DNA of 64,000 nt, taken from contig JALEFZ010000088.1 in the NCBI GenBank assembly GCA_022760475.1, positions 124,001 to 188,000 on the forward strand, read 5' to 3'. The translations under genes were made by a program, and so were the position numbers. Positions 53,331-63,888 of the stretch are shown here, piece after piece. How positions within the stretch are numbered: position 1 is the stretch's first letter; each line of letters starts with the position of its first letter. Source of the stretch: Bacteroidia bacterium (GTDB lineage Bacteria; Bacteroidota; Bacteroidia; J057). The notes below the pieces were generated by a model. That model searched no databases. It saw only the letters and a program-made list of their open reading frames with translations, and was not told where the DNA came from.

Positions 53331-53458
53331 TGGTGGGGAAAATCCAAACAGTTATGTTTTGAGCCAAAAGAAGGGCACAAGCAAGATTGTGCATTAAACT
53401 AATGCCGTTGATTTAAGCTACAAAACAATCTTCAATATGACCAGGATTAAATGATTAA

Positions 53459-53492
53459 GCGCAGGTCAAAACCCTTGAGGTTTAACCTGCGC
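53459..53492 (-). terminator. Hairpin after the GH3 gene
   Basis: Stem GCGCAGGT / ACCTGCGC with an inner AAACC / GGTTT stem, 27 bases past the GH3 stop on the minus strand. Only TTAATCATTT follows, so it is moderately convincing. Confidence 0.6.
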
Positions 53493-53519
53493 CTAGATTT
53501 TGATTTGAAGCAGCTATTA

Positions 53520-55454
53520 TTAGTAGCTCAAGCCATGCCCGAATTTGAACAATGGATTTTCACTGTCATAGGGTACATCAGTCTTTTGTTTCTTTACAGC
53601 CTCCATGGATGAAGGAAGTTCGAATGGGAGTTTACCTTTGGGAAAGACATTGCCGAATAATACCTCACATAGATTTTTGTCGCTGACGCCATAATTTGCA
53701 ATCAGTGCCTTGGAAGAGGCTGTGATGTCGGGAATTACGGCAGGGCGATCCAGGTAAATATCAACAATGCTCGGTACAGAATTCAGGGTTTTCAGGATAT
53801 CTGCCTTTTCCTTTCCTTTGAAATCAAGGTCACCATGGTGAAAACTCAAGGCCAGAAAATTTTTACTATCGACCGGATACCAGGGCGTATTTAGTCTTAC
53901 AATGGCAAAGTCTGCTTCTTCGGCTTTGCTAACTACGGTGGCGTATTTTGCTACGGTCGCACTGTCAATGTTCTTAATGAAGACCTTCAATTTATTCTTT
54001 GGTAATGGAAGGACAGCCTCATTTTTGAGTAGGGTCATGGATTCCATCTGGGTTTTGTTTCCCAGTTTTACCGCCTCTTCATTGGCAATTCTTTGGTCGA
54101 CCAGGGTTTCGTCTACAAATGGATTGTCAAACAAGCCCAATAAGAACTTTTGCCTAAGGATTCTCCTTAGGGATATGTCAATCCTTTCCTCGCTAAGCTT
54201 GCCTTCTTTGACCAGTTGAACTATCAGATCAGGTGCGGACTCCCCACCAAATTGATCACATCCTGCCTCAACTACCTTGAGTACCCTTTCAGCCCTGCTG
54301 AGGTTTTCAACTCCCCAAGCTCTTGCCTTCCAGACTACATCCGGCCCCAGATTCGCATCCGAAATAAGTCCCCAGTCTGTGCATACCACTCCATCAAATT
54401 TGTATTTTTCCCTCAGAAGACTGGTAATGATGGTCTTGTTGAATGACATGGCCACCTCTTCATCTGTCTGGCCTGTAGGTATTCCATAATAGGGCATGAT
54501 GGCGGCTGTATTGGCATCAAATGCCGCTTCAAAAGGAATAAGGTGGTAATCAAAATTATTTCCAGGGTAAATCTGGCCTTTCTGAAAGATGAAATGAGGA
54601 TCAAGTCCTTCTTTTTGAGGACCTCCCCCTGGAAAATGCTTGGTCATACAGGCTATGCTGCTATCACTCAAACTTGTTCCTTGCATACCTGCAATATAGG
54701 CTCTCACCATCCTGGCAGTGAGTTCTGCATCCTCTCCGAATGCACCATTGATCCTTGGCCAGCGAGGCTCTGTGGCAAGGTCAATCTGGGGGTGTAGGGA
54801 TTCCCTGATGCCCACAGCCAGGTATTCCTTGCGTACGACCTCTGCGAATTCCTTCACAACTTGCTCATCTCCCAAGGCAGCTAAACCCAATGTTTCACAA
54901 AATTGAGTAAATCCTGTGGCAGCCATCGAAAAAATATTTTTACTGAAGTGGTGTCTAGGATCTGATGATAGAGTAATCGGAATTCCCAAACGTGTATTTT
55001 CTGCCAACAATTGGGTATTGTTGTACCACTTTGCCAATAGGTCTGGCTTGCCCGCAACCGCCCAAATATTGAAATGATTCAGGTTCCTCGTTTTTATATG
55101 TTCAGCTACTGTTGGAAGCCTCTGTTGAAAAGGCTCAACACCGATTTTCTTATTAGGATCTGAGTCCACACTTACTGGGACCCCTGTGATAAACATCAAT
55201 CCTGCTTTCTCTTCAATGGTCATCTGGGAAATCAGGTCATTTATCCTGGTTTCAGTTGTCTGAGTAGCATCTTCATACGGGTCGAGTTGGCCATTGTGAT
55301 TCAGGTCTCGAAATTCTTGTCCATTTTGTTCCAGAATTATTTTTGACTTTTCTTTAACAAGAGAATGGAGTGTAGGTTTATTATCTGACTGACACCCTGT
55401 TAGGCCAATTAGGATTAACAGGACCCATGTTTTTCTTAATATTTTAAAAGTCAT
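53520..55454 (-). CDS. Glycoside hydrolase family 3 lipoprotein (beta-glucosidase-like)
   Basis: 644 residues. The lipobox is in VLLILIGLTGCQSD, so it is anchored in the envelope. The sequence DLNHNGQLDPYEDA is an EF-hand-like calcium loop seen in this GH3 group. The (beta/alpha)8 domain has MTIEEKAGLMF, ACMTKHFPGGGPQKEG, and FDGVVCTDWGLI with the nucleophile Asp. A second alpha/beta sandwich domain follows and is shorter than in large beta-glucosidases. The exact substrate (beta-glucoside or related) is not readable. It is divergent from a NUDIX-type regulator, and a TGTGTT-N5-AACACA palindrome lies 10 bases before its start, so repression by that regulator is likely. Confidence 0.88.
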   Translation of the reverse strand: MTFKILRKTWVLLILIGLTGCQSDNKPTLHSLVKEKSKIILEQNGQEFRDLNHNGQLDPYEDATQTTETRINDLISQMTIEEKAGLMFITGVPVSVDSDPNKKIGVEPFQQRLPTVAEHIKTRNLNHFNIWAVAGKPDLLAKWYNNTQLLAENTRLGIPITLSSDPRHHFSKNIFSMAATGFTQFCETLGLAALGDEQVVKEFAEVVRKEYLAVGIRESLHPQIDLATEPRWPRINGAFGEDAELTARMVRAYIAGMQGTSLSDSSIACMTKHFPGGGPQKEGLDPHFIFQKGQIYPGNNFDYHLIPFEAAFDANTAAIMPYYGIPTGQTDEEVAMSFNKTIITSLLREKYKFDGVVCTDWGLISDANLGPDVVWKARAWGVENLSRAERVLKVVEAGCDQFGGESAPDLIVQLVKEGKLSEERIDISLRRILRQKFLLGLFDNPFVDETLVDQRIANEEAVKLGNKTQMESMTLLKNEAVLPLPKNKLKVFIKNIDSATVAKYATVVSKAEEADFAIVRLNTPWYPVDSKNFLALSFHHGDLDFKGKEKADILKTLNSVPSIVDIYLDRPAVIPDITASSKALIANYGVSDKNLCEVLFGNVFPKGKLPFELPSSMEAVKKQKTDVPYDSENPLFKFGHGLSY

Positions 55455-55463
55455 AACTTGTAA

Positions 55464-55480
55464 TGTGTTTATTTAACACA
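55464..55480. promoter_or_regulatory. Palindromic candidate operator 1 between GH3 and NUDIX regulator
   Basis: TGTGTT-N5-AACACA, a perfect 6-5-6 inverted repeat immediately before the GH3 start (10 bases away on its coding side). Confidence 0.5.
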
Positions 55481-55496
55481 ATAAAGTTAATGATAA

Positions 55497-55513
55497 TATG
55501 TCTGATTGACATA
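55497..55513. promoter_or_regulatory. Palindromic candidate operator 2 between GH3 and NUDIX regulator
   Basis: TATGTC-N5-GACATA, a perfect 6-5-6 inverted repeat 17 bases before the regulator start. Its centre is 33 bases from the centre of operator 1, about three helical turns. The two share the T-R-T-G-T-Y half-site form. Confidence 0.5.
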
Positions 55514-55530
55514 ATAGAAAGTTGTATTTT

Positions 55531-56328
55531 ATGGATTTGCGGAAAAATAGTGTGGATTATATATCTGAGAGGGGCTTCGTTGATTTCGTTCCTGGTATTT
55601 CTATTGACTGTGTGGTATTTGGATACCACCAGCAGCGGCTACACGTCCTGCTGTTAAGGTGGAAGTATCAAGAGCTTTGGTCGCTTCCGGGAGGTTTTTT
55701 GGGTAAGGATGAGGAACTGGAGGATGCTGTCAATCGGGTATTGTTTGAAAGGACTGGTTTGCAAGACATTTTTCTGAGGCAATTCCGCACCTTCAGCTCA
55801 TTGAATAGGCACAGAAAAGAGGATGAGCTAAGGGAGGATACCTTCAAAAAAATCTTTAAATCAGCTTCACCTTCACGCCTTCAGGAAATCCTGAAATGGC
55901 TTTCTCAGCGATTTATTACGACCGGATTTTTGGCTATGCTGGAAAGTAGCCGGGTGAATCTTCATCCAGACCCCTTTAGCGACTCCTGTGAATGGATTCC
56001 TGTCGATCAACTGCCCTCTTTGATCCTTGACCACAAGAATATCATTCAAATGGCCTTGTTTCAGATGCGTCTCCAATTGAATTATTGGCCTGTTGGGAAA
56101 TCGCTTCTTCCTGAGAGGTTTACCATGATGGATCTGCAAACCCTTTATGAAGTCATTCTACAAAAGCCCCTGGATCGAGGGAATTTTCAGCGCAAAATGC
56201 GCAAGCTGGATGTCCTAAAAAGGCATGAAAAACTAATGACCGGAGCAGCCAATAAAGCCCCTTATCTCTACAGCTTTGATGAAGAGGTTTATTTTAAGTT
56301 ATTGGAAGAAGGGATTGGTTTTTCCTGA
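55531..56328 (+). CDS. NUDIX-fold transcriptional regulator (NrtR/AraR-like)
   Basis: 265 residues from the ATG at 55531. A TTG three codons upstream could also serve. The N-terminal NUDIX domain (about 15-165) starts VPGISIDCVVFGYHQQRLHV and has LWSLPGGFLGKDEELEDAV, but the following part lacks the canonical R-E-x-x-E-E catalytic residues (NRVLFERTG), so it should bind a ligand rather than hydrolyse one. The C-terminal winged-helix part (about 190-260) has FTMMDLQTLYEVILQKPLDR, NFQRKMRKLDVLKRHE and APYLYSFDEEVYFKL. Bacteroidota AraR/NrtR regulators have this layout and respond to a sugar or nucleotide ligand. The divergent GH3 gene is the likely target. Confidence 0.82.
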   Translation: MDLRKNSVDYISERGFVDFVPGISIDCVVFGYHQQRLHVLLLRWKYQELWSLPGGFLGKDEELEDAVNRVLFERTGLQDIFLRQFRTFSSLNRHRKEDELREDTFKKIFKSASPSRLQEILKWLSQRFITTGFLAMLESSRVNLHPDPFSDSCEWIPVDQLPSLILDHKNIIQMALFQMRLQLNYWPVGKSLLPERFTMMDLQTLYEVILQKPLDRGNFQRKMRKLDVLKRHEKLMTGAANKAPYLYSFDEEVYFKLLEEGIGFS

Positions 56329-56332
56329 TATG

Positions 56333-56860
56333 TTAAATGCTATGCCCAATTTTTATTAGGCTTTCCCTCAGTTTTTCAAATAAACCTACAGTTACTGGTA
56401 AGGACTGCAGATCCTGATTGTATACCTGGCCACATTCGAAGCAAAGGTGCAACATCCCGACACAATCGCCCGAGGCAGCATAAAATCCTATGGCATCTCT
56501 GAACACAGGTATGCAGGGGCTAGCTACTTCAAATCCATGCTCCTTTCTCAAGATATCAAGCAATTCAATGAGTTCGGGCTCGCCTTTTTCTAATTTCCTG
56601 ATTACTTCTGCAGATTTGTGGAGCTTCCCATGGGGGGCAATGATCAACTGATGATAAAGTTGAGTTTCTGAGCGCAAGGCTTCAATTGCCTTGTTGATTT
56701 TATTTGCCTGCATGTAGCGGGCAGTTTTAAGCTGCTTTTCAAAATCTATTATAGCAAGTTCGGATTCCTCAACCAATTTTTTGTATTTCTCTCCCCTAAG
56801 ACCCGAGTAGGTAATGACATATGCAAAATCCAGGTTTTCGAGGAATTGAGGTATTTTCAT
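56333..56860 (-). CDS. Unknown protein with C-terminal Cys motif
   Basis: 175 residues, no signal peptide or membrane segment. The protein is mainly helical with charged stretches (about 20-110: KKLVEESELAIIDFEKQLKT, IRKLEKGEPELIELLDILRK) and a beta-like C-terminal part with ASPCIPVFRDAIGFYAASG and CVGMLHLCFECGQVY. The last has a C-x-x-C that could bind metal or form a disulfide. Family unknown. The 3' end lies 4 bases from the stop of the convergent NUDIX regulator gene. Confidence 0.65.
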   Translation of the reverse strand: MKIPQFLENLDFAYVITYSGLRGEKYKKLVEESELAIIDFEKQLKTARYMQANKINKAIEALRSETQLYHQLIIAPHGKLHKSAEVIRKLEKGEPELIELLDILRKEHGFEVASPCIPVFRDAIGFYAASGDCVGMLHLCFECGQVYNQDLQSLPVTVGLFEKLRESLIKIGHSI

Positions 56861-57005
56861 TAGGAGCTGTTTAAATTTAAATTTTTGAGTTTACAGGTGG
56901 TGCTAAGGCTCGAAAAAATGATGAACTCAGGTTCTAAAAAGCCAACTGTAAAAAAGAAAGATAATTTTTAAATAGCTTCTAGCAACTTTATTTGGCATTT
57001 CTGCA

Positions 57006-57560
57006 TTAGGAGCGTGGCCCCATGTCTTCAAAAAGCCATACATTTTTTTCAAAATCCTCCATTTGTTGGGTATAGGGTTCAGAATTGATGTACATCCTGA
57101 TTATTCTGATAAAGTTTTTCCCATCTCGTCGAATGTAAAATTCCTGTCTCCTTGGACCCCATTTTCCTGATTTTATGTCAAATGAGAGTTTGTTGAAAGT
57201 TAAGCCGTGATACTCAATACTCTTTTCTCGTTTGACCAGGGAATTGCCTTTATGGCTTTCTAGTATTTCATCTATTACGACTTCCTCATATGCTGAATCA
57301 GGTACTTCTGAAATGGGCACATCAGGTTCAATATGAATGACATAAGAACAACCATTGCTCTGATCAATAAAGAATTTCTGTATCTCTTCTTTTGTATCCA
57401 GGCCTATCCTCACAATTCCCCATGGGGCCTGGTACCTGACCTTGATTTCGTGAAATTCGCTTTTCCAGTAGACAGGTCTTTTTTTGGGTGTAGAAACACA
57501 GGATGTAATGGAAATTGCCAGAAGCAATGTAGGTAATAGAAATACTTGAACTCGTTTCAT
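57006..57560 (-). CDS. Lipoprotein of unknown function
   Basis: 184 residues from the ATG at 57558-57560. A 7-residue extension to 57581 is possible. The signal peptide ends in the lipobox LLLAISITSC, so it is lipid-anchored. The mature part is a single beta-rich region with KVRYQAPWGIVRI, LTFNKLSFDIKSGKWGPRRQ, and NFIRIIRMYINSE. The pattern of a secreted beta-strand protein with a Phe/Tyr-rich core (about 60-170) is like lipoproteins that monitor or carry small molecules, but no family is recognised. Confidence 0.7.
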   Translation of the reverse strand: MKRVQVFLLPTLLLAISITSCVSTPKKRPVYWKSEFHEIKVRYQAPWGIVRIGLDTKEEIQKFFIDQSNGCSYVIHIEPDVPISEVPDSAYEEVVIDEILESHKGNSLVKREKSIEYHGLTFNKLSFDIKSGKWGPRRQEFYIRRDGKNFIRIIRMYINSEPYTQQMEDFEKNVWLFEDMGPRS

Positions 57561-57642
57561 GGTTGATTTTGATATGCCCAATATAGGATCTTTTGAAGAT
57601 CAGCTGGGTTAAGGAGTCCTTAATTTATCATAATTCTTACAT

Positions 57643-58488
57643 TCAGGAAAGAAAGGCCGTAATGGCTTCAGCAACTTCTTTTGGCTGCTCATCCACGATG
57701 AAATGCCCTCCATCCAGATGAACTATCTGAGAGTTTGGATAACATTCCTCCAGGCCAATGATGTATTCCTTGATGATAACCGGGTCTTTGATGCCATGGA
57801 TGACTAGGGTAGGAATGGCCAGTTTGATCCCTTCATATTGTCTCCAGCGTTTTCTGTCAATGTGGAGGGTTCTGTAAATGTTGGCTATGGTGGTCAGGCT
57901 ATTCGGGATTTTGTAACACCTGATGTACTCCTGGATCGCATCTTCCGGGATGGGATTGCTGATCCCACGGCTAAAGAACCTCACCCAAATTTCCTCTTTA
58001 CCACTGATCATAGCTTCTGGAAATTGGGGAATACTCAAGAAAAACTGGTACCAGGATGAGCGGTATAATTGTTTGACAAGGATCTCTGAGGCTTTCAATT
58101 GGCCTGTTCGATTGTTGATGATGACCATGTTGATCACAATCAACTTCAGGATACGTTTAGGCTTGCGCAAGGCCATTTCCTGGACAATGGCTCCTCCCCA
58201 GTCATGTCCACCAAGGTAGAACTTGTCTATCCCCAGCGCATCTGCAATCGCAAATATATCCTCAGACATCTGGTCTTTTGTGTACAACTCGATTTCCATC
58301 GCTCGGTTGCTATCCCCCATGCCCCTGATATCGACCGCAATCACGTAATAAGTTTCCAGGAAGGGAGCCATATGATGCCAGCAGTAGCTGCTTTGTGGCC
58401 AGCCATGAACGAGAATGAGAGGTGGAAGGTGGGAATCTCCGTATGTGCGAATGTTAAATTCTCCCCTTTGTGTCTGTATGAGTGCCAT
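57643..58488 (-). CDS. Alpha/beta hydrolase with Asp nucleophile (epoxide hydrolase-like)
   Basis: 281 residues. The oxyanion region is LILVHGWPQSSYCWHHM. The nucleophile elbow is YLGGHDWGGAIVQEMAL, with Asp in place of Ser as in epoxide hydrolases and haloalkane dehalogenases. The catalytic His is in HLDGGHFIVDEQPKEVAEAI. The cap domain (about 135-205) is helical. VAVDIRGMGDSN-type text (DIRGMGDSNRAMEIELY) is typical of epoxide hydrolases. The substrate is probably an epoxide or halogenated or lactone-like compound and cannot be fixed further. Cytoplasmic. Confidence 0.87.
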   Translation of the reverse strand: MALIQTQRGEFNIRTYGDSHLPPLILVHGWPQSSYCWHHMAPFLETYYVIAVDIRGMGDSNRAMEIELYTKDQMSEDIFAIADALGIDKFYLGGHDWGGAIVQEMALRKPKRILKLIVINMVIINNRTGQLKASEILVKQLYRSSWYQFFLSIPQFPEAMISGKEEIWVRFFSRGISNPIPEDAIQEYIRCYKIPNSLTTIANIYRTLHIDRKRWRQYEGIKLAIPTLVIHGIKDPVIIKEYIIGLEECYPNSQIVHLDGGHFIVDEQPKEVAEAITAFLS

Positions 58489-58522
58489 TGGTTATTAGAT
58501 ATGTCCCATTATAAGGATTAAT

Positions 58523-58879
58523 TTAAAATGGTTCATCATCTCCAAACTTTTCCAAAGGAAAATCCAGGGCATTACCAGTGTATTTTTGACCTTTGAGTTC
58601 TTCGATCTCCTCAAAGGGGATGGCAAACCAATGCTCCAGCTTACCAGATTTGTCTTCAGCTTTGTGAAGCAAGTCTCTTGGGTCATCCGTTTTTTCTAAT
58701 ATTCGTTTTAGCTTTTGTAGGTCTCCTTTTGAAAGAAATAAAACTGCCCTAAGGAATTGGTCAGTCCCAACATTCAAACCTGTTTCCACACATTCGCTCA
58801 ACAGTTGATTGACCATGGGCTGTTGGGCAATGCTGAATTGAGTTTTTATTTTTATCTCAATATCCTTCTTAAAAGACAT
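58523..58879 (-). CDS. Unknown small protein
   Basis: 118 residues from the ATG at 58877-58879 (MSFKKDIEIKIKTQFS). A longer start at 58960 is possible and would place the start 2 bases after the stop of the upstream gene. No signal peptide. It is helical and charged (SKGDLQKLKRILEKTD, LLHKAEDKSGKLEHW), ending in an acidic tail. No family is recognised. It sits between the alpha/beta hydrolase and a DUF4406-like gene on the same strand. Confidence 0.6.
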   Translation of the reverse strand: MSFKKDIEIKIKTQFSIAQQPMVNQLLSECVETGLNVGTDQFLRAVLFLSKGDLQKLKRILEKTDDPRDLLHKAEDKSGKLEHWFAIPFEEIEELKGQKYTGNALDFPLEKFGDDEPF

Positions 58880-58962
58880 GCCTATCCAACATTTAGAAAT
58901 ATCCTTCAAGAAGGGAAAATTAATAAGCCCGGCCAAGGCGAATTCCTGGCAGGGCTTCAAAT

Positions 58963-59319
58963 TTATACCGAGTCTGGAATTTCATCCAGGCTATAGAAAA
59001 TGGGTAAGCCTCGCTCTTTGGCAATTCGTACATCCTGGTCTGCACCATTTGATGCTCCTGGTATCCTGAGAACTGCATCGCATTTTTCGAGTAACCTGTG
59101 GGCTACAGGATATTGGATTTCATTCCAGATATCATCTCCTGGTTTTTGGGAGCCTGCCAATTTGAGCAGGGGAAGGGCAACCCACTCACCAATCATAGGG
59201 ACATGCCCCTTGCGGAATATCGGAAGAGCCATTGCTTCCAGATTGTCGAGGTTTCTTTGGATCAAAACAGGGTCGTCATTGGTTCCACTTCTGTAGGGAC
59301 CAGCAATTAGTATCAACAT
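58963..59319 (-). CDS. DUF4406 / nucleoside 2-deoxyribosyltransferase-like protein
   Basis: 118 residues. The start MLILIAGPYRSGTNDDP has the A-G-P-Y-R nucleotide-sugar-binding form of the nucleoside 2-deoxyribosyltransferase superfamily. VPMIGEWVALPLL and CDAVLRIPGASNGADQDV (with the S-x-G-A-D/E-x-D motif) support it. The superfamily cleaves or exchanges the glycosidic bond of deoxynucleosides, but many small members are of unknown role. Cytoplasmic. It may be co-transcribed with the small unknown gene next to it. Confidence 0.7.
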   Translation of the reverse strand: MLILIAGPYRSGTNDDPVLIQRNLDNLEAMALPIFRKGHVPMIGEWVALPLLKLAGSQKPGDDIWNEIQYPVAHRLLEKCDAVLRIPGASNGADQDVRIAKERGLPIFYSLDEIPDSV

Positions 59320-59392
59320 GGATTTCTTTTTTTCTCAATTAGCAGCCATGTGGTGAGAAAAAAAATAAGATAGTTTAAGAATTGAAGAAACC

Positions 59393-59974
59393 TTATTTAC
59401 CCTTTTTTTGATTTCTTATAGAACTTAAAAATTCTGGAGTAATGCCGAGGTAGGAAGCGATTTGCTTGAGGGTAACCATGTTGGCGATTTGGGGATATTT
59501 AGTCAAGAAACCTTCATAACGATCCTTGGCAGGCAAGGAAAGGTTTTGGATCATGCGCAACTGCTCCCTGCAATAGGCATTTTGCATGAGAATTCGGAAA
59601 AAACGATTGAACTTGGGGATATCCTCAAAGAGTGAATCAAGGCTTGCCTTGGAAAGACAGAGGACATGGCAAGGTTTTACCGCTTGTATGTTGACCATGG
59701 CAGGAAGTCCATTCAGAAAGCAATGCATGTCTGTAATCCACCAATCCCGAAGGGCAAACATCACCGTATTGTCCTTACCTGAAGGATTGAGGAAAAACGC
59801 CCTCAGCAGGCCTGAATTGACGAAATAAATAAATGGACAGGCCTCTCCTTGTTTGAGGATATAGTCATTTCTTGATAAATGCTTTTCTGCTAACAGGCTT
59901 CGAATATGACTTTCTTCAACAGCACTTAGGCTTATATGCTTATTGATGTTTTTGAAGAGTTGGTCTGTATTCAT
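59393..59974 (-). CDS. Crp/Fnr-family transcriptional regulator
   Basis: 193 residues. The cyclic-nucleotide-type beta-barrel (about 10-125: LSRNDYILKQGEACPFIYFV, NSGLLRAFFLNPSGKDNTVM) lacks the PxE(R) ligand residues of true CRP, so it probably senses something else. The helix-turn-helix near the C-terminus is TLKQIASYLGITPEFLSSIR. In Bacteroidota such proteins often control redox or nitrogen-oxide genes. It is divergent from katG across 178 bases, and a palindrome at 60057-60074 between them could be its site. Katalase control is an inference. Confidence 0.85.
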   Translation of the reverse strand: MNTDQLFKNINKHISLSAVEESHIRSLLAEKHLSRNDYILKQGEACPFIYFVNSGLLRAFFLNPSGKDNTVMFALRDWWITDMHCFLNGLPAMVNIQAVKPCHVLCLSKASLDSLFEDIPKFNRFFRILMQNAYCREQLRMIQNLSLPAKDRYEGFLTKYPQIANMVTLKQIASYLGITPEFLSSIRNQKKGK

Positions 59975-60056
59975 TCCTGTATTTGAAAGTCGAGATGGGA
60001 ATAAAACATATAAAAATAAGGAGTCAATAACAATTAATTATAGGTTGGTTTCTTTT

Positions 60057-60074
60057 AATAAGTAAGCCCTTATT
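60057..60074. promoter_or_regulatory. Palindrome between the Crp/Fnr regulator and katG
   Basis: AATAAG-N6-CTTATT, a perfect inverted repeat. It lies 83 bases before the regulator start and 79 bases before katG, a reasonable operator position. Half-sites do not match the usual TGTGA-type. Confidence 0.35.
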
Positions 60075-60146
60075 TCAACAACATTTTAGTCAATTTTTCT
60101 TTATCTAGTGAATGGAACTAAGCCTTTACGCATTAACGAAAACTAA

Positions 60147-62375
<2,229 letters not shown>

Positions 62376-62403
62376 TTCATAAAATTGGGTTTTATATAGA
62401 CAA

Positions 62404-62429
62404 AAAGGTGGCTCATTGAGCCACCTTTT
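62404..62429 (+). terminator. Intrinsic terminator after katG
   Basis: A perfect 11-bp stem (AAAGGTGGCTC / GAGCCACCTTT) with an ATT loop. The stem ends in a short T-run. It lies 29 bases after the katG stop and faces the convergent small gene. Confidence 0.9.
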
Positions 62430-62441
62430 ATATTTATTTAC

Positions 62442-62699
62442 CTACAGCTGCATTTGTAATTCCCTTTCAAATCGCTTTCGTGAAATTTGTTCTTGTCGTG
62501 TTTCTTCCTTCCTATGCTTCCTTGGATTTCCACATAGAGGACATGAGCAGACTTTCGGCGTATCAATTACCTTGTGGAATATCTTAGGGAAAAGATTCAG
62601 GTCAACATTGTCTTCCAATGTCCTTCCCCAATAATGCCTGCGCTTCTTTAACAGCCTTTCCCTATGAGATCTCCTGATAGCTCTTTTGTTGTTCTTCAT
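62442..62699 (-). CDS. Small basic protein with a C-x-C-x-x-C-G motif
   Basis: 85 residues, very basic (Lys and Arg rich). The N-terminal part has RRSHRERLLKKRRHYW, and the middle has VIDTPKVCSCPLCGNPRKHR. The C-x-C-x-x-C-G-N-P-R-K motif recurs in small Bacteroidota proteins of unknown role. The basic ends and Cys cluster suggest a nucleic acid or ribosome-binding zinc protein. It is convergent with katG and upstream of nothing else on its strand; the GNAT gene precedes it by 16 bases and may share its transcript. Confidence 0.7.
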   Translation of the reverse strand: MKNNKRAIRRSHRERLLKKRRHYWGRTLEDNVDLNLFPKIFHKVIDTPKVCSCPLCGNPRKHRKEETRQEQISRKRFERELQMQL

Positions 62700-62715
62700 T
62701 TAAAATAAAAAAGAA

Positions 62716-63246
62716 TCAATTACTCAAATCCTTAAGCATTACATAAAAGTTAAAACTTTCCTTCCCAATATCAAATCCGTGCGTTCCAACATTTGAGAAG
62801 CCATTCTTTACATAAAATGCAATGGCTCTTTTGTTGCTGTCCAAAACTGAAAGCCAGGTTTTTTCAAAGCCCAAATCTTTAGCTTCCTGGAGCAGGATCT
62901 GCTGTAGTTTAAAGCCAATTTTCATTGAAAGGAAGTCTTTTAGAACATAAATTTTTTGTAATTGGCATATTGAGTCTCCTTCCCAAAATGCTGATTTTGA
63001 ATTAAGTTTCAGTTTGGCGTAGCCAACCGGAAGTCTATCTACGAAGGCCAGCCAGAAGAGATTTTCGGACTTTTGAAGTCCCCTCTCAATTTTGTCAACG
63101 GAAAAAGTCTTTTCAAAATAGTCGAGCAGGTCTTGTTTGTCTGAAAAAAGGTGTCCAAATGTTTCTCCAAATGTAATCCTGCCTAGCAAGGATATATATG
63201 CTGCGTCGCTGATATCTGCTCGCCTGATTTGGAGTGTTGTGGACAT
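62716..63246 (-). CDS. GNAT N-acetyltransferase
   Basis: 176 residues. The N-terminus LQIRRADISDAAYISLLGRI begins the acetyltransferase fold. Motif A is QKIYVLKDFLSMKIGFKLQQ, with the acetyl-CoA loop less canonical than usual (no R/Q-x-x-G-x-G/A). The last part has KTWLSVLDSNKRAIAFYVKNGF, the common GNAT ending. The pattern SISLLGRITFGETFG-like opening is close to proteins that acetylate small amines or peptides. Substrate unknown. It precedes the small C-x-C-x-x-C-G protein gene by 16 bases. Confidence 0.82.
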   Translation of the reverse strand: MSTTLQIRRADISDAAYISLLGRITFGETFGHLFSDKQDLLDYFEKTFSVDKIERGLQKSENLFWLAFVDRLPVGYAKLKLNSKSAFWEGDSICQLQKIYVLKDFLSMKIGFKLQQILLQEAKDLGFEKTWLSVLDSNKRAIAFYVKNGFSNVGTHGFDIGKESFNFYVMLKDLSN

Positions 63247-63303
63247 AAAAGGGAAGGTCTTGGAAAGTGATCACCTAATTTTAAGGCTTTCTTTTCTACT
63301 TTC

Positions 63304-63747
63304 CTACTCCTTCACAGCTACCCACATAGGGCCTACAGCCAGAAGTAAGACAAGGATGTTAAAAAATGCGTTTGAAGGATTTCCTGAGGCAATAGATCCA
63401 CCTGTATCGAAGACAAACCAAAACAAAACTCCAATGACCACTGCTTGCCTGATGGCTTCAGGTGCCTTGTCATAAACTTTGGTTGAAAGCATCCATATAG
63501 TAGCTCCCCAACCCATCAAAAAACCCCCAGCCAGGGCAGATAAAAAACGGGTGTCACCCGAGCTGTAGGTTGCCGAGCCATCTAATGGCCAGCTCAATAG
63601 GTCTAGGGTCCACCTGGCAGGTTCCATGCTTGCCTCCATGCTTCCTAGAAAGAATACTGGGCCAAATGATCCTACAACAATGGCTGTGATCTTTAACCAG
63701 AATTTGTAGAAATTGTGCGTTCTGAATGATTTTTTCTCCTTTGTCAT
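63304..63747 (-). CDS. Unknown integral membrane protein
   Basis: 147 residues. About four membrane segments (near 17-36, 68-88, 100-117 and 124-142) with a charged N-terminal tail (MTKEKKSFRTHNFYKFW). GGFLMGWGATIWML and FDTGGSIASGNPSNAFFNIL are the most regular parts. I do not recognise the family. The gene is divergent from the partial oxidoreductase gene at 63889 and follows no clear operon. Function unknown. Confidence 0.65.
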   Translation of the reverse strand: MTKEKKSFRTHNFYKFWLKITAIVVGSFGPVFFLGSMEASMEPARWTLDLLSWPLDGSATYSSGDTRFLSALAGGFLMGWGATIWMLSTKVYDKAPEAIRQAVVIGVLFWFVFDTGGSIASGNPSNAFFNILVLLLAVGPMWVAVKE

Positions 63748-63888
63748 AACAAATTGTTTGATACACTATTATTACAAAGGACAAGGAGACAAGATTTAAT
63801 CACTTGTTGTAGACGGAACCGTCTGATGTCCTAAGACATGTGATTTTCATCATTTTGAAATCAAAATTCGCATAACGAAATTTGAGGC

